A DNA stretch of 64,000 bases. Origin: an uncultured Bacilli bacterium. Its GTDB lineage: Bacteria; Bacillota_I; Bacilli_A; RF39; UBA660. Positions 1 to 6,936 of the stretch are shown here, piece after piece. The notes under the pieces were generated by a model. The model ran no database searches, was not told the DNA's origin, and was given only the letters and a program-made list of their open reading frames with translations. Numbering within the stretch: the first letter of the stretch is position 1; each line of letters begins with the position of its first letter. Where the stretch lies: positions 1 to 64,000 of the forward strand of contig CALVKA010000004.1 of assembly GCA_944332475.1 (NCBI GenBank). The letters run 5' to 3'. The position numbers and the translations under genes are program-made.

Positions 1-665
1 GAATTCTCTATCTTTCTATTATCTTCTTCTGCACTCATATATTCAAAAAATTCTGGATCTTCATTTACCCTCTTTATTTCTTCCATATATTTTGCCACCA
101 TCCTATCTTTCTCAGATAAAAGCCTCAACTCTTCTAGTCCTAAATCTAACATGATAATCTCTTTATTTGCTTCTATCTTTTCTTTGTCTTTAGTATACCA
201 GTAGTTTATATATTTTTCCATATTAATTTCGTAAATGGTAAAGTTTTCCACATAATGCTTATTGCTTTTATCTTGTACATAGTATACCCTCATATCTTCC
301 GTATCTTGTAATCCATAACTAAAATTAATCTGGATTATCTTTGTCTCTTGTGTATAATTTTGTCCCTTCAATACATGATGAGAATATATTGCACACAAAT
401 AAGACATATTCCTTGGTTTTACATAGTTCAAATTAGAAGCATTGACTTCTACTTGAATATTTCCAATATCTGTTTTTAAGAATAAATCAAAGTGTTTTCT
501 TTTAATATAGATATTATCAGAATTTTGTTCTAAATTTAGATACTCTACTTTCTTTATTTTTAATTTTAAAACTCCTTCTAACAAATAGATTAACAAATCT
601 TTATTTGCTTCATTCATAAATACTTCTTTAAATGCTCTGTCATAACGACATGTATAAAACTTCAA
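1..665 (-). CDS. Rpn / PD-(D/E)XK nuclease-family transposase-like protein (3' part outside window)
   Basis: The reading frame is open from here to the window edge, so the C-terminus is missing. The N-terminus reads MKFYTCRYDRAFKEVF, the usual opening of the PDDEXK_2/Rpn family. A D60 and an E73-x-N75 motif in FDLFLKTDIGNIQVEVN match the family's nuclease-like core (D...ExQ/K), followed by the conserved YLCAIYSHHVLKGQNY and IIQINF stretches. Relatives are recombination-promoting nucleases, often multicopy, some linked to phage defence; the role here is unknown. Start choice: AAGGAGG lies one base before the ATG at 671 but seven bases before a TTG at 665, so the TTG start is preferred. No neighbour on the left is visible. 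Confidence 0.8.
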   Translation of the reverse strand, partial: MKFYTCRYDRAFKEVFMNEANKDLLIYLLEGVLKLKIKKVEYLNLEQNSDNIYIKRKHFDLFLKTDIGNIQVEVNASNLNYVKPRNMSYLCAIYSHHVLKGQNYTQETKIIQINFSYGLQDTEDMRVYYVQDKSNKHYVENFTIYEINMEKYINYWYTKDKEKIEANKEIIMLDLGLEELRLLSEKDRMVAKYMEEIKRVNEDPEFFEYMSAEEDNRKIEN

Positions 666-713
666 AAACATGCCTCCCTTCATTTGTATTATTCGAAGAG
701 AAAAATGTTTTCC

Positions 714-740
714 TGACAAAAAAATAGCCTTTCGGCTATT
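714..740 (-). terminator. Rho-independent terminator after the DUF2238-like gene
   Basis: A 7-bp stem (723-729 with 734-740) closes a GAAA tetraloop on the minus strand and is followed by seven T. The stop codon of the upstream gene lies inside the stem. Confidence 0.85.
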
Positions 741-1545
741 CTTCTTTAAATTTTTTTAATACTGGTAAAAATCGTTCTATAAATTGATATTCGTCACGGT
801 CTTTGATATATAGAAATCCTAAAATAGAGAATATCACTGCCCCAATGAAGTTAACGACTAAGTCTTTCATTGTATCATTAATCCCGATATCTAAGTAACC
901 ACCTTCTACTGTAGTTATCTTTTGACTATTATCACTATAGATTTCTGTTTTATTGATATTATTAATAATAACTGGCTCGTTTTTATCCTCAGGGTTTAGT
1001 TTTGTTGAGGAAATTTGCTCTACTATTCTATCTTTTTGCATGTCCAAACCTAAATAGCGATCTGCTGCAAATTCAAAAAATTCCCAAGCAACACCAATGG
1101 TCATGGAAAAGCAGAATGCTACTAAAGCAACAAATACTGGTGTCATTTTTATATGGAACCGTTCTGTTCGATTTAAAATATCGATTAGGGAAAATCCTAC
1201 TGCTGCTGATAAAAAACCATTTAGAGTATGTAACATGGTATCCCAGTGTTTAAAAATTCCATAGAAATTTTGAATTTCCCCTAATATTTCTGCTGCAAAA
1301 ATAAAAAGATAAACAATAATTTCTAGGGTCGTGGGTAGTTTTACTTTAAAGGTTTTAGAGGCAATCGTTGGTAATGTAAATAAAATTAAGGTTAAGAAAC
1401 ATAAGGCAACTCCGTGCCAGTTTCCTTTTAACGATTGCTCTACAATACATATAATTACTAAAAATCTTAATACTAAGTAAACAATAATATTTATTCTTAA
1501 TTGCTTTTTTTCTTGTTTTTTAGTTTTTTCTTTTTCTTTTGGCAT
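736..1545 (-). CDS. DUF2238-like polytopic membrane protein
   Basis: A 269-residue integral membrane protein with a Lys-rich cytoplasmic N-terminus and about six hydrophobic segments. Residues around 100-112 (KHWDTMLHTLNGF) and the later VAWEFFEF stretch resemble the conserved core of the DUF2238/YjdF-like family, whose function is not known. A polar loop of about 60 residues (around 165-225) separates the last helix, in the segment MKDLVVNFIGAVIFSILG. The start is supported by AAGGAG six bases upstream. It lies 9 bp downstream of the lipid kinase gene, whose stop overlaps this ribosome site, so the two are very probably co-transcribed. A link to lipid metabolism is inference from this pairing only. 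Confidence 0.65.
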   Translation of the reverse strand: MPKEKEKTKKQEKKQLRINIIVYLVLRFLVIICIVEQSLKGNWHGVALCFLTLILFTLPTIASKTFKVKLPTTLEIIVYLFIFAAEILGEIQNFYGIFKHWDTMLHTLNGFLSAAVGFSLIDILNRTERFHIKMTPVFVALVAFCFSMTIGVAWEFFEFAADRYLGLDMQKDRIVEQISSTKLNPEDKNEPVIINNINKTEIYSDNSQKITTVEGGYLDIGINDTMKDLVVNFIGAVIFSILGFLYIKDRDEYQFIERFLPVLKKFKEE

Positions 1546-1554
1546 TTGAACTCC

Positions 1555-2475
1555 TTATTTTTCAAATAATTTTTTGGCATTTGTTTTTGGAATTAACATT
1601 TTTACTTTTTGGTCTACTCTAAACTCATATTTAGGGCCTTTGGAAGCATACTCTTCTCCATCTATGCACCAAGAGGTTTTTGGCTTATCTAAAAATTCTA
1701 TTTCAAAATTGTTTGTTTGATAGTAAGTAATTCCTGGAACTTCTTTTACGTCCTTCATGGTTACTTGTACTAGCATTCTTAAAATATCTGGTTTTGTTTT
1801 GGGATTAGCCAAAGCTACTTCAAACATGTTATCATCCATTTTTACATCATAATAAATATCATCCACACCTGCTACACGAGAAGAGTTGGTAATAAAGAAG
1901 AAAGAATATACTCCTTCATGTTCTACACCATCTACTTTATATTTTACATGGTAGCGATGAATACGATTCCTTAGTTGCCTTAGGCCATATAAAATGTAGG
2001 CGATTTTACCGTATTTTTTCTTTAGGTTTCTTGGTGTACTATATGCCATATCAATATAGTCCCCTAAACAAGCAACATAGACAAATGGTGTATTATCTAC
2101 ATAACAGACATCTACTTTTTTTCTTACACCATGTAATAATAGTTCTAGATTCTTTTTATAGTCTTTGGTATATCCATACATATTAGCAACATCATTTGTG
2201 GTTCCCATGGGAAGATTGGCTAGTACTAATTTTTTGTCTCTATGCAAGTTTCCTGTTACTACTTCATTTAGCGTACCATCTCCACCTGCACTGATTACTA
2301 AATCGACATCGTTTTCTAATTCTTCTATGATTCTAGTGGCATCTTTTGGCCCTTTTGTATATCTAATTTCGGCATCGTAACCATGTTTTCTTAAGACATC
2401 ATAAAAGCCTTGTTTACTATTTAAGCTTTTTACCTTTCCGCTCTCCGGGTTCATGATAATGATACATTTTTTCAT
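1555..2475 (-). CDS. Diacylglycerol kinase-family lipid kinase (DgkB/YegS/BmrU-like)
   Basis: A 306-residue cytoplasmic lipid kinase. The N-terminal DAGK catalytic domain has MNPESGK near residue 9 and the nucleotide-binding signature GGDGTLNEVVTG near residue 65, followed by PMGTTNDVA; the C-terminal beta-sandwich ends with the usual SWCIDGEE motif. Family members phosphorylate diacylglycerol or related lipids with ATP, returning the diacylglycerol released by lipoteichoic acid synthesis to phospholipid synthesis. That fits the presence of LtaS and MdoB-like enzymes in this window. The length is typical. The GGAGCGAAG ribosome site and an extended -10 (TGCTATAAT) lie just upstream, divergent from the gene at 2652. 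Confidence 0.85.
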   Translation of the reverse strand: MKKCIIIMNPESGKVKSLNSKQGFYDVLRKHGYDAEIRYTKGPKDATRIIEELENDVDLVISAGGDGTLNEVVTGNLHRDKKLVLANLPMGTTNDVANMYGYTKDYKKNLELLLHGVRKKVDVCYVDNTPFVYVACLGDYIDMAYSTPRNLKKKYGKIAYILYGLRQLRNRIHRYHVKYKVDGVEHEGVYSFFFITNSSRVAGVDDIYYDVKMDDNMFEVALANPKTKPDILRMLVQVTMKDVKEVPGITYYQTNNFEIEFLDKPKTSWCIDGEEYASKGPKYEFRVDQKVKMLIPKTNAKKLFEK

Positions 2476-2563
2476 AATCTTCGCTCCTCGATAGCTATAT
2501 TATAGCATATTCTTAACTTTTAGTACATTTTATTCTTATTTTATCTATTTCACCTAGTTTTCC

Positions 2564-2592
2564 TTGATTTTATAGCATTTTTCCTGTATAAT
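2564..2592 (+). promoter_or_regulatory. Sigma-A-type promoter for the 2652/2971 gene pair
   Basis: TTGATT, a 17-base spacer and TATAAT, 59 bases before the ATG at 2652. It is divergent from the lipid kinase promoter. Confidence 0.7.
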
Positions 2593-2651
2593 GTTAATTG
2601 TTTTTATCTATCTTCTTGTTGTAGATTAAATTTGTTTAAGGATGGTGTTTT

Positions 2652-3023
2652 ATGTTATATGTTTGCTTGTTCTTACCAGCGAGTATTTCTATTTTGGTAA
2701 GTGAAAGAATTAGAAAAGAAAAAAGGAATATTAGTGAGTTGATTATACCATATCTTGGTTATACTTTTATGATTGCCACCATCATGAATATGATTGTTTA
2801 TTTTATTAGTGACGCTGTAACTCCTTGGTATGATATTTCTACATTTACGTTTGCATTTACATTACAATATACTTGGTTAAGTTTAGTAATTGCAGCTGTT
2901 TTACCATGTTTGGTATATATTGTTTCTAAAGTAGTACAAATTAATATTGAAGTAAAGGAAAAGAAAAAAGATGATAAAAAAGTCGTTGAAGACCGTAGGG
3001 AAAATTATAAAAGGAAGCATTAA
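2652..3023 (+). CDS. Small membrane protein coupled to the MdoB-like transferase
   Basis: A 123-residue protein with about three hydrophobic segments (around 1-17, 31-53 and 74-95) and a strongly charged Lys/Glu/Asp tail (100-123). I do not recognise the family. Its last 53 bases overlap the start of the phosphoglycerol transferase gene in another frame, so translation is probably coupled. The ribosome site is a weak AAGGATGG about five bases before the ATG. The context suggests an accessory subunit or membrane partner of the transferase; this is inference. A chance ORF is unlikely, because it has its own promoter and typical membrane-protein composition. Confidence 0.6.
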   Translation: MLYVCLFLPASISILVSERIRKEKRNISELIIPYLGYTFMIATIMNMIVYFISDAVTPWYDISTFTFAFTLQYTWLSLVIAAVLPCLVYIVSKVVQINIEVKEKKKDDKKVVEDRRENYKRKH

Positions 3024-4560
3024 GGTCCTTTTTGTTATTCTGCTATTTATTTGTTTCTTTGTTGCTCAGGCTTTAAAACTTGGAACAGACTGGGCTCTTG
3101 TCAATTATAGTTTTTCTTCTTTTGATGAAATTTTATATACTTTAGGAACATCTGTTACGGCAGCTAGTGAGGGAGTTTTAAAAGATTTTTTTGAATCTAA
3201 TATTTATCCTCCATTGACGATTACTCTTATTAGTTTATCCGTTTTTATTCTAATTTATATATTTTATAAGAAATTTTTTAAAAATAGTTCTGTTTTTTTA
3301 AACTTAAACTTATTTAAAAAGAAATTTTCTATTAAACTAAATATTTTATTACTAGTGATTGTAGGCTTTCTATGCGTTGTTGGCGTTATGCTTAAAAATT
3401 CCGTTGTTTATGCCATGGATTCCTTATATATTAACGAATATATAGAATCTAATATGCAAACTTCCACTTTCTTTGAGGATGAATATGTAAATCCAGATGA
3501 GGTGGACTTGGAATTTCCTGATGAGAAAAGAAACTTGATTTATATTTTCTTGGAATCGATGGAAGCAACTTATTCTGATAAAGATCACGGTGGTGCTTAT
3601 GATTATAACTACATACCTGAACTTACAGATTTAGCAGAAGACAATATTAATTTCTCACCTAATGATGATGTCGGTGGTGCTTATATGGTAACTGGTACTA
3701 CTTGGACCATGGGTGGAATGATTGCAGAAACAGCTGGAGTTCCAATTAAAAATGTTTTTGGAGCTAATGATGAGAGAAGTTATGAAAACGGTTTTGTACA
3801 TGGGGCTGTTTCTTTAGGTGATATCTTAAAAGATGAAGGATACCGTCAATATATTATGGTTGGTTCTGATTTAGAATTTGGTGGTCGTCTTGCCTATTTT
3901 ACAGAACATGGTGATTATGAAGTTTATGATTATAATAGAGCGATTGAAGATGGAGTTATCGATGAGGATTACTATGTTTGGTGGGGTCTAGAAGATGAAA
4001 AGTTATTTGACTGGGCAAGAGATGAGCTTACGGATATTGCTGATAGCGATGAGCCATTTAATTTTACTATGTTGACTGTAGATACTCATGCATCAGATGG
4101 ATATACTAGTGACTTTTGTCCGAATTATTCTAGAGATCCTTATTTAAATTCTATCTATTGTTCTGATATGCAACTTGCTGAATTTATTAGTTGGATTCAA
4201 GATCAAGATTTTTATGAAAATACTACTATTGTATTAACAGGTGATCATATTAGTATGAATAATTATTCTTTTGATAATATTGATGAGGATTATGATCGTG
4301 GAGTTTATAATGCTTATATTAATTCGGCAGTAGAAACCGATCATAATAAAAATCGCAAGTTTACCACTTTTGATTATTACCCTACTACTTTAGCATCTCT
4401 TGGTGTTAGAATTAAAGGAAATCGTTTAGGACTTGGTACTAATTTATTTAGTGACCGTGAAACATTAAGCGAAAAGTATGGAAATGATTATATTAATGAA
4501 GAGATGGGTAAACGTTCTACTTATTATGATCAATGTATCAATTTTGGAAGATGTAATTAA
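2971..4560 (+). CDS. MdoB/LtaS-family membrane phosphoglycerol transferase (sulfatase fold)
   Basis: A 529-residue protein with three to four N-terminal membrane helices (about 15-150) and an extracellular sulfatase-fold domain. Motifs include NLIYIFLESMEATY (metal-binding Glu), GTTWTMGGMIAETAGVP (the place of the catalytic Thr, closer to OpgB/MdoB GxxWTxxGxxxxxxGxP than to classical LtaS), LTVDTHASDG and LTGDHISM (metal-binding Asp-His). Such enzymes move glycerol-phosphate from phosphatidylglycerol onto glycans or a growing polymer outside the membrane. The start overlaps the preceding small gene and has a purine-rich ribosome site. A second family member, the LtaS-like 38740 gene, is in this window, so the two probably have different acceptors. 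The exact acceptor cannot be told. Confidence 0.8.
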   Translation: MIKKSLKTVGKIIKGSIKVLFVILLFICFFVAQALKLGTDWALVNYSFSSFDEILYTLGTSVTAASEGVLKDFFESNIYPPLTITLISLSVFILIYIFYKKFFKNSSVFLNLNLFKKKFSIKLNILLLVIVGFLCVVGVMLKNSVVYAMDSLYINEYIESNMQTSTFFEDEYVNPDEVDLEFPDEKRNLIYIFLESMEATYSDKDHGGAYDYNYIPELTDLAEDNINFSPNDDVGGAYMVTGTTWTMGGMIAETAGVPIKNVFGANDERSYENGFVHGAVSLGDILKDEGYRQYIMVGSDLEFGGRLAYFTEHGDYEVYDYNRAIEDGVIDEDYYVWWGLEDEKLFDWARDELTDIADSDEPFNFTMLTVDTHASDGYTSDFCPNYSRDPYLNSIYCSDMQLAEFISWIQDQDFYENTTIVLTGDHISMNNYSFDNIDEDYDRGVYNAYINSAVETDHNKNRKFTTFDYYPTTLASLGVRIKGNRLGLGTNLFSDRETLSEKYGNDYINEEMGKRSTYYDQCINFGRCN

Positions 4561-4589
4561 AAAAATTTCTCAGTTGTGAGAAATTTTTT
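4560..4589. terminator. Bidirectional terminator between convergent genes
   Basis: A 13-bp stem (4560-4572 with 4577-4589) has A-tracts at its foot, giving a T-run on either strand. It serves the + strand transferase and the - strand fusion gene. Confidence 0.85.
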
Positions 4590-6849
4590 ATTTGGAATAT
4601 TTTTCTAAAATTTTATCTAATTCTGGCTTTAATCCTCGCTTTTCTTCTGAAACAGATTGCATAATCATATAATCTGGTAGTGAAGCATTTCCTTCTACTA
4701 TTATAGGTCCATCTTTTGTAATCGCAACATCAAAACCAATATATCTTACTGTTGGTATTAAATTATAACATTTCTTTACTAGGTCTATGGATTCCTTCCA
4801 ATATGGTATTTTAAATCCTACTAATTTTACTTTTGATACAGGATGTTCTTTATATCTGTGTTTTTTCTTATCTATTGCGGTTGTATTAATTTTTCCTGTT
4901 TTTAAATCTATTCCTGCTGCTATTCCTCCTGCGCAGAAATTATCAACCATTTTATTTACTCCCATTCGTAAGCATGCCGTTAGAATCTTACACTCTTTTC
5001 CTGTATTAAAAATTACAATTCTAAGTGTATTTACAGATGGAGATATTTTCTCTAAATCTGGATGTTGAACAATATAATCTTCAATTATTCCATCCCTTTT
5101 TTCTTTAATCTCTTTGTATATAGCCTTTATATCGTTATGACAATCAAAGATTGTAAAACCTTCACCTAATGCTAAATCTAATGGTTTATATACAATTTTG
5201 TCTTTATCTTGTATAAATTTTTGTAATTGTTTTAATGTTAAATCTTTTGTTGAACAAAAATCTCTTTTGATATAATCCTTGAAAATTGTATCAAATTCTA
5301 CTTTATTTTTAAACTTTTGTAAATCTTTTGCATCATTAAATTTTTTTACAAAGTTTTCCATATATCCATTCGTTAGATATGTGCTTCTTTGGGTGTCATT
5401 TAACTTATCAAAGTCAAAATCTATATAATCTTCAACTGATATATTAAACTTTTTTTTGCATTGTTTGATATCTTTTTTCAATTCATTGAGTGGAATGTTT
5501 GCTTCTTCAGCATAATCTTTTATCATTTTTTCGAACATTTGCTCTTCGTTTTTCTTCTGTTGTCTTTTTACTCTTACCTTCTTTAAATTATTATATAATT
5601 TTGTTTTATAAACTTTATTAGTTAATCTGTATACTCTGGATCTTTTAATATTTTCTAATTCTGCATATAACCAATCAACATCTTTTTCTAATTCTTCTCT
5701 AGTCTTTGGCTCAGCATTTAATGGTTGTTTTGCTAAAAATTCTTGGAATTCTGGTCTTTCTAATAATTTATTATATACGTTTTCATTTGTAGAATGTCCA
5801 TTATGATATAAATAATATATATGATCATCATATATCCATTGAAAATATTCTTCTAAATGATCTTTAAAATATTTTACATCAAAAACATTTTTATAATCAT
5901 CTAAATTCACATTTAACAAATATAAAGATAGTAATTCTCTTCTACATTTTGGGCATTTTCCACAGTTGTATTCCCTAGCAGTACATACATGTACATATTT
6001 TTTATATAAATTTGTTTGATAAATTTTTTTTAATTTATCAAATCTATTAATTCCTCCACCATCTGAATAGATTTTTAAGCCATTATAACTAAAGCAATCT
6101 AAAGACAATAAATCATAGTGTGAGGCTGGACTACTATCATTATCCTGTATATGAAAGTGTGTATAGTCCAATCCTACAGATCCATAATAATATTTTCCCC
6201 ATAATTTTTCTAAGCATAAAATAGCAAATACAGATGAGTATGTACAAGTTAATAAATGATTCTGAGGTATTTCTTGGTAGAAGTTGGAATCTGTTACAAT
6301 AAGTGGAATATTAATATCTTTCGCTAATTGTTTTGATTTTTTTATTCTTTCTTTTCTTACTTTATCAATTCCTGCTTCTTCATAACACTCATTAAAAGAA
6401 CCTACATTGTTAATACATAAATAGTCTATATTAAAATCTGGATTACTATAATTTATATGTCTAGTAATTGCATATAATGAATCTACGCCTCCAGAACATC
6501 CTGTACCAACTTTTCCTGCTGATTGAATAGGTTTTTTAGGTTTAATATCTACGTTAATATTTTTTAACGATTTTGCATGTTGTGATAATACTGGTATAAG
6601 GGTTTCTTGGATTTGATATAATATTTCATCTGTAGCATAACTATCACTTTTAATATCATGACCGTTTCTCATTGCATATGATAACATTCCTACTAATATA
6701 GGATCCACTCTATCATCACATAAATATTTTTCATATTCCTCTTCTACTTCGTACCAAACACTCTTTTTTTCATTATTAATTTCTAAATCAAAAATTAACC
6801 TTGCTTTTTTATCCTTTTTCTTTATATAAGGTTTATGTAAAAAAATCAT
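4588..6849 (-). CDS. QueC-like PP-loop ATPase fused to a sugar-transfer-associated ATP-grasp domain
   Basis: A 753-residue, apparently cytoplasmic two-enzyme fusion. Residues about 110-310 form an adenylating PP-loop domain with SGGVDS at 119-124 and a zinc-type cluster C289, C296, C299, C302 (NCGKCPKC), as in QueC-like enzymes. Residues about 385-470 are charged and helical. Residues about 475-750 match ATP-grasp_ST: YKP with Lys555, IIEDYI, SPSVNTLRIV near 603, LRMGVNKMVDNFCAGGIA, and the metal-binding IGFDV/IVEGN near 704-721. Each family makes acyl-adenylate or acyl-phosphate-type intermediates, and ATP-grasp_ST is known only from surface-glycan loci. The combined reaction is unknown; amide or ester decoration of a glycan precursor is inference. 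It probably has its own promoter (TTGTAA, 16 bases, TAAAAT) between 6850 and 6913. Confidence 0.75.
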   Translation of the reverse strand: MIFLHKPYIKKKDKKARLIFDLEINNEKKSVWYEVEEEYEKYLCDDRVDPILVGMLSYAMRNGHDIKSDSYATDEILYQIQETLIPVLSQHAKSLKNINVDIKPKKPIQSAGKVGTGCSGGVDSLYAITRHINYSNPDFNIDYLCINNVGSFNECYEEAGIDKVRKERIKKSKQLAKDINIPLIVTDSNFYQEIPQNHLLTCTYSSVFAILCLEKLWGKYYYGSVGLDYTHFHIQDNDSSPASHYDLLSLDCFSYNGLKIYSDGGGINRFDKLKKIYQTNLYKKYVHVCTAREYNCGKCPKCRRELLSLYLLNVNLDDYKNVFDVKYFKDHLEEYFQWIYDDHIYYLYHNGHSTNENVYNKLLERPEFQEFLAKQPLNAEPKTREELEKDVDWLYAELENIKRSRVYRLTNKVYKTKLYNNLKKVRVKRQQKKNEEQMFEKMIKDYAEEANIPLNELKKDIKQCKKKFNISVEDYIDFDFDKLNDTQRSTYLTNGYMENFVKKFNDAKDLQKFKNKVEFDTIFKDYIKRDFCSTKDLTLKQLQKFIQDKDKIVYKPLDLALGEGFTIFDCHNDIKAIYKEIKEKRDGIIEDYIVQHPDLEKISPSVNTLRIVIFNTGKECKILTACLRMGVNKMVDNFCAGGIAAGIDLKTGKINTTAIDKKKHRYKEHPVSKVKLVGFKIPYWKESIDLVKKCYNLIPTVRYIGFDVAITKDGPIIVEGNASLPDYMIMQSVSEEKRGLKPELDKILEKYSK

Positions 6850-6913
6850 TTCCTATCACCAATATTATTTTATCATATATTTTATTAATTACAATTCTTT
6901 ATTTTTATATAAA

Positions 6914-6936
6914 AAAAGTTATCAACGATAACTTTT
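6914..6936 (-). terminator. Terminator after the GH25 lysozyme gene
   Basis: A 10-bp stem (6914-6923 with 6927-6936) has a three-base loop and a T-run on the minus strand. It overlaps the lysozyme stop codon. Confidence 0.9.

Noticed and set aside
2971-4560. Assignment of this gene as classical ltaS
   Set aside because: The Thr region (GTTWTMGG...GVP) and the TVDTHASDG motif fit MdoB/OpgB better; the 38740 gene is the better LtaS match.
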